Assembly (NCBI GenBank): GCA_029931535.1
Contig: JAQPZY010001638.1
Location: forward strand, 3,496,501 to 3,560,500
Length of the DNA: 64,000 nucleotides
Direction: 5' to 3'
Source: Margaritifera margaritifera
Lineage: Eukaryota; Mollusca; Bivalvia; Unionida; Margaritiferidae
Shown piece after piece: positions 53,260 to 64,000 of this stretch (its first letter is position 1; the number at the start of each line of letters is the position of its first letter). Under the pieces are notes generated by a model, which made no database searches, was not told the origin of the DNA, and worked only from the letters and a program-made list of their open reading frames with translations. Both the position numbers and the translations under genes were made by a program.

Positions 53260-54370
53260 CATATAAGATTAAACCAAAACCTGATTATGCTGCACACAGA
53301 ATATTATTTAAGACTAGTAGCCCTTCAGCAATTTATTTAAGCAATGTGAACGTTTATAACGAGTTGAAAAGTGTTGTAGAAAGATTGGAGCATGGTGTGA
53401 GTGTACAGAATGATTTATCCAGCTTGTATTAAACTGGACCAAATGATTATAAGTTCTGATACAAATGATTCATTGTCAAAATGTTCAAATGATTTTACAA
53501 CTCTTCTTAGCCCTCTGAATACTTAAAACAGTTACAATAATGATGACATGGACACACTGGATACCAATGATATTTCTTAAGAATGTGATGCCATTTTATT
53601 GGATTTTAACAGTGAAATATTTATTGACATAAATATCAGAGCACTTGTTAAGGCAAAATCGGGAAAAACACCTGCAATAAATGACATACCGGTTGAACTA
53701 CATAAGAACAACACCGAAATATTTATTTCAATTACTTCTTTTATACAAGTAAGATAATTACTGCTTGGTCTAAAGTCATAATCACTCCTGTTCCTCAGTC
53801 ACGAACTTAATGATCCGCTATTCTAAAGAATTATGAGCCCTCTGATATTGAATCTAATGTGTGTATTGAATTATGTGCATATCATGTAGAATCTCATTAA
53901 ATTCATATTGCCATTGAAAAATTGAAACTGTCATTAGTAAGTGAATGAGCCATAGGGGGAGGTGGGAGAAATATGTTAAGGTTATAGATGTTGTTTATAC
54001 ATGAATTTCGTGCAGAAAAATACGATCAAGACGTGAAATTACGTTCTAATATAGAATTGCTCTTATTTTTGTAGAAATTGGTGGATATGAAAGCATACAA
54101 ATTACAGAAATAACTTACTTTCATTGTGCCTATGAAATCAAAGATGAAAAACATACTTTACTTGAAGCTTCTGCCTATGACGAAATGAGATACTAGCTTT
54201 AACAAGCAGCCTTACATGTACAATATGAATCTGAGTCAATGTCTGATTTTGATAAAATGTGTATAACAAGTTTAGAACGTAATACGCACTACTACATGAA
54301 TTTATTATTCATCTTAAGACTATACCAAGTTTGTTATAGTGATATGTTATCAATTTTGTTATCTAAGGTA
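53260..54370 (+). pseudogene. LINE reverse transcriptase fragment, internally deleted
   Basis: Around 53,640-53,700 the plus strand encodes VKAKSGKTPAINDIPVEL, the conserved K-G-APG-D-IP-E segment just before LINE RT domains, and soon after a W-K-I-P-type stretch. At about 54,090-54,190 it encodes YFHCAYEIKDEKHTLLEASA, resembling the C-terminal zinc segment of such elements. The catalytic RT core between them is missing. Many stops. Confidence 0.55.
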
Positions 54371-54399
54371 TCTAGGTAACAGAGTCACTGGATATATTT

Positions 54400-55036
54400 A
54401 TCATAAATAATCTTTTATAACCTACGAAAGCCCATTAGTGACAAAATGCGTTTATTAGCAAAAGTATTGCGTTTATTCGCAATTGTATTGCGAATATTTG
54501 CAATATAATTATTTCTCACTTTCCCGGTTTGGCACTAGTAGGCTTTAGTAATAACCATATCTCTCGTATTATTTAAATATATATTCTATGTATGTGCATA
54601 CGCATATGTTTAAGATTCTTAAATTTAAAGGCGACCACGTCTGAAGAATAATAAGGGACTTCATAATAGTACCATTAGTTTAACGTTCTTTCTACGGGTA
54701 GTTAAGTAAAATTATTCACCGCTTCTTTATATGGTAAACACGTGCCCGCATTCTATGAAATACTTCTGGCTACGGCTAAATAGAAATGGCGACGGAAACT
54801 TGGAACGCTGACCACGTCATAAATTTGATGGCCACCATATGCCGACAAAAACTAACCCTTTCTACCTAACACCAATGCTAGAAAATCAGTAGATCTAGCA
54901 CTCATCCAAATAAAACAAAATCTGAATACACCCTAAGATTTAAATTGCAAGGAAAAAAATCGAAAATAAATATGATTTATACAAATATTGAAAATGGACG
55001 GCTAGTGATCACTAATTGTTGCTGTTAGTACAAGAG

Positions 55037-55074
<38 letters not shown>

Positions 55075-55850
55075 ATAAAATGTAACAATGTATCAGTGAA
55101 CAGCTTCCCTTTCACGTAAACTGCACTTTATCCACTCTGAATGGCATTGTTTTATCATTCACTGGGAATTTAATTAAACGCAAGCGACTCCAAAATGAAT
55201 ATATATCCTTTTCATGAGGATTTATCCAAGACCGATGGATCACATTACCCTGGCAACAATCATGACGCACACAACACTTCAAAATTTACCCGCCACCATT
55301 ACAGCTATGAGACAATCCCAACGATACTGTAACATTAGACTGAATTGATTTTCTGGCTCATCTTTTCATAATGGTATCTTCAATTTTCATTGATTTATTG
55401 CGTCATTTTTCCTTATATTAATATTTCGTTGTGCTTTTTTGGCTACATGACATTCCATCCTCTTCAACAAACTTGGTTTCGTTCAGTGTTGAATGAGAAT
55501 CACCCCTTGTACGCGTGCGCCTCCACAGCGGTGAAGTCGCGTATATTACTGCGCGGTGATCAGGTTTCGTTCAATCATTGAACGGCGTGTGAAATGTTCA
55601 ATAAATAGTTGAAATAATGTTTTTTCAGTTGTGTTACTACTATTACACAACAGAATGATTAATATGCTTGTTTTTAAGTATATAAGAAAAAGGTTATTGA
55701 CTGAGTATTAAACAAAAGCAAGCTCGGGCATCCTGCGCCACATGACCTCGAGTTCAATATTTTACAATACTCAGTTAATAATCTATACGTACCAATTGAA
55801 AATATAGTGTACATACCTCAAGAGCACCCATGACGATAATGCTAAAGCGC
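54400..55850. other. Non-coding, with a TG microsatellite
   Basis: A (TG)n tract at 55,036-55,071; nothing else assignable. Confidence 0.4.
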
Positions 55851-55916
55851 TAGAAGTGATAAAGCATGGTCATATCGCAGATTTCCTGTTGAATGAAAAG
55901 ATTTTTATCTATATGG

Positions 55917-56001
<85 letters not shown>
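55917..56001. repeat. (CA)n(TA)n microsatellite
   Basis: CA tract at 55,917-55,939 running into a perfect TA tract to 56,001. Confidence 0.97.
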
Positions 56002-56004
<3 letters not shown>

Positions 56005-57085
56005 AGATAAGTTTTACTAAGTTTCTCATTGTCAAAAATTCGTCTCATATTGTCTCATATATTGACGTACAAGAAAGACATGTACATAATTTGATCATCT
56101 TGTAATTAGTCTTTAAATTGTGTTGCAGATATGATGAGACGTTAATAAATATACATATGTTTGTCGATCTGTCTTGTTCACCTGGATCTGTTATTCATTA
56201 CAATCAACCTTGAATGTTAAATTTCACGAATTCGGAGAAATATCTACCCAAAGGGTATACATGTTAAAGTACTATCTGTGGGCTTATGACATCTAGTCAC
56301 CATGCCTTGATTATAGTTTGCCAAAAGATATGGTAGGCCTGCTCTGGTACTTTTTGTTCGCATTGATGCCAGTGCCCTAATTATTGAACGCAGCTTAAGT
56401 GGGGGCGAAACAATTAATTAAGAAACCGTTTATCACATATCTAGTTTCCATAGTGTTTGTTTTTAAAAAAAATTCAACCGGAAGTATGTATAATGGTCAA
56501 ATCATAGAGTTAGACTTAACGTATCTCATTCTCGCAGACCGATTGGGACTACTACGGTCTAACAACATATTGTATGGAATTCATTATAAATTTGTACTTT
56601 GTGGTGCTCTGCCTTCTTCGCTACACTTGTAAAGTAGTCAAGAAGGTAGGATACCAGACTATTGATATATAGGTACATAACGGACGTACTGGATCTGCAA
56701 ATTTGTCCGTATGTACCACAACAGAACGTTAAAAAAAGCCGAGGACAGACAATAAATTAATTAGACAGATCATAAATTTTACTTTTCAGTGAAGCAGTAC
56801 TTTACATTTCATTGTGAAACCAGTCCAGTTTTCTGGAATAAACAAATATCTGTTTTTTGTTTTTTTTTCAAAACTGACAGTTATTGAGGAAAAAGTCAAC
56901 AGATCTTCTTTGCAACGCAGTTTCATTTCTTTTGAATAGACTAAGAATGTGCACGTGCCGCAGTGCGGCAAATCTCCATGGTGTCACGCGATGTCAGTCA
57001 GCATTCACGTTGCGTCACGAGAAATATGCTGCTTTTGCGCTTAGGATTAACCTGTTTCATATTACTACAAGGATGTTACAAGATT

Positions 57086-57103
57086 AATAATAATAATAAT
57101 CAT

Positions 57104-57192
<89 letters not shown>

Positions 57193-57212
57193 TAATAATA
57201 ATAATTATTATA
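57086..57212. repeat. (AAT)n/(ATT)n microsatellite
   Basis: AAT tract switching to ATT at about 57,160, forming a long potential hairpin. Confidence 0.95.
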
Positions 57213-57227
57213 ATTATTTGTTAGGAT

Positions 57228-57317
57228 TTATCAGTAGAACAAGCAACATAGACCCTGATCTGCCGGCGTATTATATTGTTTGCAATTGGACTCGTCTTAT
57301 AAGCGAGTACATACGGT
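57228..57317. mobile_element. Partial copy of the hairpin MITE
   Basis: ATCAGTAGAACAAGCAACAT, ACCCTGATCTGCCGGCG, TTGTTTGCAATTGGA and TTATAAGCGAGTACATACGG match 18,265-18,375 in order; the second hairpin arm is deleted. Confidence 0.7.
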
Positions 57318-57636
57318 AGCTGAAATTCGTGAAGTTTTAGCCATTTTGTGACGTATATCTTGCACCATCAGAGTAAGCCTTCGTCGTAGAGACAATTTGT
57401 AAAGAACACAATATGCGTATCGTTTAATCAAAGACTCTTGTTGTGGATATGTTTGCCCATAACAGTCATGTGTACCACCATGCCACACGAGTTCATCAAC
57501 CAAATGTGAATACCGCTCTAGAAATCAAGACAAGTACACATCCCCCACAACATACATATAGAGATGATGACAATGGCGATGATGAGCATGATGGTAATGA
57601 GGATGAGAATGAACCGGAGGTTTATTATAGTTATGA

Positions 57637-57665
57637 TTTTGATGATGATGATGATGATGATGATT
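57637..57665. repeat. (GAT)n microsatellite
   Basis: GAT tract after a GAT/GAG-rich stretch beginning near 57,563. Confidence 0.9.
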
Positions 57666-57699
57666 AAGAATAAATGTAGTAGTAATGTTGTTCATGATG

Positions 57700-59595
57700 A
57701 TGTCACAAATTCTTTTATTTATAAATTACACCTGAAAAATTCAAGGTGTTTATAATCATAAAATGACTTAAATGAGAAAAAAATCATGATGCATTTAACG
57801 GCCGTAATGAAAAAGAAAACGGTTTCTATGATCTAATACTACTTTACTATTTTTATAAACTAATATCAGGATGCCTTTGTTTAAGATCTTACTTTAAGTA
57901 AAGAGCCACTGCAATCTCAAATAATTATGCAGTATAAAAAACATTGATCCCTGTTACAAAGTAATATTATATTGTAATTTATAGTATGATCATTATTTCA
58001 ATTTATTGCATCAGTTCTCTAGTCATCGTTTACATCATATCAGTCTCATCAATTATTTTCTTTTGATGACAATGATTTCATCGTATCATCTGCCTCGAGA
58101 TTGTCATGATGAAAAGCAATGGAAAGGTTTTTCAATCAGCAATCTCTCGACAAGGCTTCCTATTCTTCCTTAGTCACAGTCCTCCTACGCAGTATCATTT
58201 GACGACATTCAGTATTTTGCCCTCAAACTAAGCTCTTTACAACAGTTGTACCCACGTCAAAAAATTTATTGCATTTTGCACTCATTTATTTAGCTTGCAA
58301 CTGGCGGATAGTGTGCATTGTGATCATTTCTTGAGCACATCCTAGGTAATTATATTCTATATAGATAACTCAGGCAGTACACTGTATTGAAATATTTAAT
58401 TTTTTTTCCCTGCAAACTTTGCAATTAGATGAATTCCTGACAAGATATGTTTCTGCGTCTGACAAAATTGAAATTACTTTTTTTTAGGATTGTTGATTTG
58501 CAGAGATAACAATTCTGAGAATTACTCTGCAATCTTGTGTCGAAATATGCTACCGCATGAAGATAAGATTTTTCTGCGATGCTGTCTCTGGTTTGACAAA
58601 TGTTTCCCCGCCTGTCCATTTTAGCTCTAAATATGATTGAATTAGTCTGCAAATTTACAGTGTTCACCAAGCAAAAATATAAAGCTATTTTAATACGTCA
58701 GGCCGACTCAGACATCCTATAACATATCGGCGTTCAAATTTATCACTTTTATAATCAAAACTGATATGCTTCCTGGCAGATTTGACTCTTTAAATTAAAG
58801 TATATCATAAGTAGCTGACTTGGAATCAGAATTAGCATATCTTTATATTTCTTCTTATCACCATCAATTGTTACATTTTGCGATTCGAACCCTTATGGAT
58901 CGATGCTCATTTGTTGATGCTTGTAAGTATAACATAGACTGCTAATATAAATCTGAACTCCAAATGATAAATATATAGTGATGAAACTAGATGCATATAT
59001 TAAAGGAAGAAAGAAAGTTTGGTACCTTTCGAAGTTTAATAAGCATAAAATGATTGCATTTATGTGAGCAAAGAAACCGAACGTTATTGAAGTAAGACAG
59101 ATTGCTATTTCCATAATAAAATCTCGGTGCATGAGTGCAACAGCATATGGAATCTATTACTTGGGTGTGTTACGTCATAAGCAAAATTTCCTGGTCTGTA
59201 AGTTTCTAATGACATTCCAACGACTAATATCTGGTTATAAACAACACAAAGATGATTCACTGCACATACAATTCTACTGTCCAAGCTTTATTTTCCAATA
59301 ATTTGGCTATGCTTTGCTCGGGAATAGAATTTTATAATCGACATGGCTTCTGTTCGAAAGCTGTATTTGACAAAGTTCACAGTATGAAACCATTCATACC
59401 AAGATATTCTTAAACTAAATTAATAACATTTCAAGTTGTCAATATGCCACGGTATCAAAAGAAATTGAAGCCAGAATCTCAGTCGAGAAACTGTCTAAAG
59501 TGTTACCTGTACACCAATTGCCTCCTTTAATGGCAAACTATATGCGGCATGTTTTTTTTTTTAAATTCTGGATTTCACACTTAATCTATTATTGC
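57700..59595. other. Non-coding, no recognisable feature
   Basis: No frame resembles a protein and no repeat stands out. Confidence 0.35.
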
Positions 59596-59599
59596 ACTG

Positions 59600-61440
59600 T
59601 CGGAGTATGATCATCATCATTTATCATTTAGGTGTCATCTCCTTCCTGGACGTTGGAGATCCACTGGTCTCGATTTCTAGCAGCGCCCAGGACTTCATCT
59701 CACTTGATGTGCACCTTGTTGCTTATGCTGGTCACGAAGATTTCTCTCGATCTCACTGCTTTCTGTCCCAGCTATTGTTCTGGTAACGATGATGTTCTCA
59801 AGTTCCTCTTTTCTCAGAACATGCCTTATGAACTGCAGTTGCATTTTCCTGATATTGTGCAAAAGTGTTCTTTTTGTTTTAGCTCTCAGAAGCTCCTCTT
59901 CATTAGCTGTGTGATCGGTCCAAGAAATCTTTAACATTCTTCTCATTTTTGCCACTACGATACGTTTTTTCATAGTTGGTGAGATAGTCCAGCATTCAGA
60001 TCTGTATACGTATCATTGCAAAACTCTCATTCTTCTTTTCATGGTTAGTTTCCTGTTGGTTAATATGTTCTTCATTGTTTGAAAAGCATTCTTTGCTATT
60101 CCATTTCTCCGCTTAATTTGATGATCGCATCTTCTGTCTGATATTATCCAGCTTCCGTGGAAGCTGAACGTTTCAACTTGGATGATAATTTCATTTCTGA
60201 TACTAATTGTGCAGTTGGACCAATTTTCTTTTTTGTTATGACCATACACACCTTTTTCGTACTGTTGATGACACCACTTTGTTCAGGATCTCTTGCAAGT
60301 TTTCCTCAGAATTTGTGATTAAAACAATATCGCCTGCATGACGAAGGATGTTAATGTTGTGCCAACCAATGACGATACCTTCCATTTCCTTGATCTTTCG
60401 TACGATCATCTCGCTGTATAGATTGAAAAGGTCAGGTGAAAATACCACCCCCCCCCCCCGCCTGACGCCTCTTTTTATGCTTGTAAAAACACTCAATTGG
60501 TCTTGGATTTTAATGGCTGCAGTTTTTTCCCAGTACAAGTTTCTTATGACTCTGTGATCTTTTCCATCGATGTCTAAGTTCTCTAGCATAGTGCAAAGTG
60601 CTTCGTGATGAATCATATCAAACGCCTTTGTGTAGTCAATACAACAGATGTAAAGGTCTTGTACTTCAGTTGCTCTTTTGGAAAGCATTCCTGTCCGTTA
60701 TAGTATATAAAGCCACATAGTTCTTTCCCAATTTCGTTTTTTTTCTCCTTGCTCTCGTCATTATAATCCGGAGTAGTATTTTAGTCACATGGCTCATAAA
60801 ACTAATAGTCCTATACATTTCACATTCAACAGCTCCTAGCCTCTTTGCAAGTGCGATAACATGGATTTGCTCAGGTCTGTTGGTATCTTTACCAGTGTAC
60901 TTCCTTGGATCTCTGGATAGGTTTTCAAATATATATTGGCTAACGTTTTCTGTACCCCTGGTTGTTTAAGCTTCCTTGGCTTGACCCTAATTGTGCGAAC
61001 CACTGGATTGTGGTCACTATGACAGTCCGCTCCTAAGTAGGTTTGTGATTGATAGATAGCATTTCTGAACCATTTATTGATGGTAATGTAATGAAGACGT
61101 CTTCTGGACTCTTCCATGTCCATATACGTCTTGCATGATGTTTAAACTAGGTTTTTGTGATTACTTGATCGTTAGCTGTACACCAATATATCCATCTGTC
61201 TCCTTCTTCATTTCTCTTCCCTTCTCCGTGCGGCCCAGTAATGTCATTCACTCTTAGCTTATCAACTTTAGCATTGAGATCACCCATAATGATGGTTATT
61301 TCTTAAGATTTTAATATGTTGTTGACTTTCTCCAGGTCTTCATAGAATTTGTATATTTCTTCTTCTTTGTACTTTCTGATGTTGGGGTATACACCTGGAT
61401 ACTAGAGATGTTAAAAGTATGACCATGCAGTTTTAGAAGT
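59600..61440 (-). mobile_element. RTE-type LINE, 5'-truncated
   Basis: Minus-strand coding remnants read in order from endonuclease (near 61,310-60,840) through RT (60,688-60,236) to the C-terminal part (60,249-59,695). The closest remembered family is the RTE type often annotated as endonuclease-reverse transcriptase HmRTE in invertebrates. The 3' end lies in an ATC-rich stretch near 59,600-59,620, as usual for RTE tails. Confidence 0.75.
59695..61316 (-). pseudogene. RTE endonuclease-reverse transcriptase
   Basis: Endonuclease landmarks: ITIIMGDLNAKV near 61,280 and GADCHSDHNPVV near 61,020. RT landmarks: YICCIDYTKAFDMIHHEAL, LENLDIDGKDHRVIRNLYW, FTSIKRGVRRG and FSPDLFNLYSEM. The catalytic YADD box reads HAGD (ILRHAGDIVLI), so the enzyme is dead. 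A poly-C expansion at 60,450-60,460 interrupts the next motif. The C-terminus has RNGIAKNAFQTMKNILTNRK and KRTLLHNIRKMQLQF. Frameshifts near 60,240 and 59,990. Confidence 0.8.
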
Positions 61441-61980
61441 AGTATTGTAACGTGTCGGGGGTCAAGGCCAAATAAAATGGAATAGACGGACAGCTCAAAC
61501 CTTTTTCATTTAGTAGATCTCTCCAGTGTATTGTAGTGCCAACAAATGATGCTTTCACCACAAAAAGTTCTTATTTAGATTATACTAGCACAAAGCAAAA
61601 CAAACGAAGAGTCAACACAAGTTAATCTGTTGCTTCCAGGTTTATATATGTTTCCCACACAACGTTGATTGTTCAAAATGGCGACAAATGAAATGTGCAA
61701 ATATGTAGGATGATGTATATAACAGAGGTGTGATAATCAAAGCATGTTAAAATAATAAAAATAATAGCAGTATTAATTAGCAGGTGAAAATCAGCCTAAA
61801 TATTAACTTAATCATGATTCACCTAATATCTAGTTAAAATAATCCTAATTCCAATGCTAATCTTCCACAGAATGATGATTTAGTGGTTACCAAAAATTGT
61901 TCATGTAACGTACCGAAGTGGTACCGGATTTTGTGAGTCAAATCAAGGTTCGGAACCAGACTTGTGTTTATGCTTTAGAG
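61441..61980. other. Non-coding, no recognisable feature
   Basis: AT-rich DNA between the RTE fragment and the tandem duplication. No coding frame or repeat is seen. Confidence 0.35.
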
Positions 61981-62098
61981 TTAAATGATAAAATATATTA
62001 GAGGCACAGTCTGGAACTGGATGTCAATAGTGTGTCTATGTTAAATGATAAATATGTTAGAGGCACAGTCTGGAACCGGATGTCAATAGTGTGTCGCG
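61981..62098. repeat. 60-bp tandem duplication
   Basis: Two adjacent units, each from TTAAATGATAAA through GAGGCACAGTCTGGAAC to GATGTCAATAGTGTGTC, about 92 percent identical by eye. Confidence 0.85.
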
Positions 62099-64000
62099 TG
62101 TCAGATGCGACACAATGTGTCGTTTGGAAGCGACACAGTGTGACGTTATGTCGTGTAGATTATTTGAACATCCAATTGACACAAAAACTACGAAATGGAT
62201 GGAAATTTTTGTTTTCACACCGATAAATGTAACTGAGTACGAGATTCGAGAATTCAATCGGAATACTGAGTTTTCAATGGCTCGCAGACGTCTTTGTTGA
62301 TGACGACACAGTAACGGTGTCGTCAGTCAAGTCACTATGTGGAAACTTTTATCTGATATGAAGGGGGAAAAAAACGTTGAAACAACTTATCAGAATTATT
62401 ACAATCAGTATTGGTAGCATGTCTCAACGATAAAGTTTATATTTGAAAACGACCAATAACACAGTGGTCGGCAGTGTGTCGAGTGTGAAGACACACTCGA
62501 ACGGTCAGTATCAAGATTTACTATCTGAAACTAATCTATTTTTAATAATTTAATGTGTCGGTAATAACTAGTCTACACTGTTGTTACGCTCAAAGAAATA
62601 TACATAGTCGAGAGAGATTTTTGTATCTTGGTCTTTAGACTTTCACTGGAACCCAGCTGAACCACAACTGCCAGAACGACGGATCTCACCCCTATTTATA
62701 GGTTTTGGGAGCAAACTCGGGCAATTCAACGACACATTTTTCACTAATATTACTAAATATGGAAGAATTCGGAAAAATCTTAACATGAGCGCCCTCTCGT
62801 GGAAAGCGAACGGCCAATACACACTATAGTAAAAATGGCGCTCGATTTCAAACGGCAAAAATAGCACACATTTCACGATCAATTGTAAGCAGATTAAACA
62901 TTGAACGTGAACAATGTCATCACACTGATGAAGAAAAATTATGAAAATACATGAGTATTACCTAAACCCTGGAGAAAAATGTATGCAATTACTTATTTCT
63001 CTACTCAGAGTAGAAGGTAAGTGAACACAGTTTACAATACTATCATGTACAAACTGGGCATGAACAAATATTTCCCCAGATGATGAATATTTGAACAAAT
63101 CCTTCATTACATAACATTTCTTGTATAGAAAATTCATCTTTCAAGAACTGTCACTACAGTTAATATTTTTTGCAGAGGTATAAACATTCCAACATGCGGG
63201 GAATGTAGACAATAAAAGGAGATTATGTATTATCTCCATCTATAATGATATCTGCAAATGCACTTGATAAGAAAATAATTTGCCATTTAGTTAGGTTTGT
63301 TTCAGTATTCTATCCTAAACTCTCTACTATCCAAGGAGACATTTTGATCTTTCTTTGTTTAGCAGCACCTCTACTCCTCTTTCGTGCTCACTGCCACCGG
63401 AAAATATCATCTTCATGTCATCAGAGGTGAAACATACCGCAGTGGTTCATATGGTCTCGCACATTCCAAGAACGCTAATTTCCATTCTTTTCATTCCTCT
63501 ATCACACTTTTTAGCTTCCCAGATTGGTTTTAGCTCCTCACATTACATGTTGCTATCTTAATTTGGTTGTTTTGGCTGCAGACAGTAGCAGGATGACGTT
63601 TGGGAGTCACCTGTCACGCATGACGTTCCCTACCGGACGAGATTTGCGCATCTCTATGAGCTGATATTAGATTGACGCCGTTTGTCTGACACTTTGATCT
63701 TCGCATTGACCATGAATATTCTTTGCAGAAAACGACAGTGGTTTGCCATCGACTTCTGTCGGGTGCTTAATGTTAACACAAATCACTTTTACCAAGAAAG
63801 ATGAGGGAGTTTAAGTCAGTTGTCACTTAATTGTGCACATTGAGAGCAAAAATGATTGCTTTGAACAATAATGAAAATGAATCACTGCTCTTGAATATGG
63901 AGCAGAAGAAGGCAAGTTGATTAGAATGCATGTTCATAGAAAGTAGGCAGTACATATCTATCACTCTTGCTCTCTTCCAGTCACGCGTTGAACACTTCAA
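62099..64000. other. Non-coding, no recognisable feature
   Basis: No supported gene. Several GTGTCG-rich words near 62,090-62,140 and 62,470-62,490 hint at diverged copies of the duplicated unit. Confidence 0.35.

Overview
The window is animal (metazoan) nuclear DNA, AT-rich and dense in repeats, most likely from a marine invertebrate and probably a mollusc. The evidence is degenerate LINE, Ty3/gypsy, Penelope-like and tRNA-SINE fragments, many long microsatellites, and no convincing intact host gene. The species cannot be named from the sequence.

The centrepiece (19,559-36,710, 17,152 bp) is a complete but decayed Polinton/Maverick (adintovirus-like) element. It has 561-bp terminal inverted repeats of equal length and a perfect 6-bp target duplication (AACGTG). 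Read mainly on the minus strand from right to left it carries: a coiled-coil gene; a protein-primed DNA polymerase B; a BIR-domain (IAP-like) gene; a protein with three F-box-like repeats; a small unknown gene; the C-terminus of the packaging ATPase; a chromodomain integrase that has lost its catalytic core; a small membrane protein; the penton-like minor capsid protein; a basic core-type protein; the major capsid protein; a Cys/His protein; an adenovirus-type protease; a polyQ coiled-coil gene; an orphan and a charged gene. A CCHC zinc-knuckle gene runs on the plus strand, divergent from the polymerase. The structural genes lie 8-14 nt apart or overlap. The major capsid and core genes are open; most others have stops or frameshifts, many explicable as CpG decay.

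The most unusual signal is a histone-type mRNA 3' end (six-bp stem with TTTC loop, ACCCA-like flank, AAGAAAAGA-like downstream element). It occurs five times in the element, in four cases 15-31 nt after the stop of a short gene, and once in each inverted repeat pointing outward. This suggests that the accessory genes at the two ends use SLBP/U7-type 3' processing instead of poly(A). Repeated terminator-spacer-TATA cassettes and CRE (TGACGTCA) sites accompany them.

Left flank (1-19.5 kb): a broken Gmr1-like Ty3/gypsy element (gag, then protease, integrase, reverse transcriptase in that order) interrupted by other DNA that includes a 3' LINE fragment; an inverted pair of Penelope-like remnants; one copy of a dispersed repeat; a tandem-hairpin MITE. 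Right flank (36.7-64 kb): two tRNA-derived SINEs with clear target duplications, a second copy of the dispersed repeat, three LINE fragments (minus 43 kb, plus 53-54 kb, minus 60 kb RTE-type), mini-satellites (one related to the element's ends), and long microsatellites. The remaining stretches show nothing I can assign.
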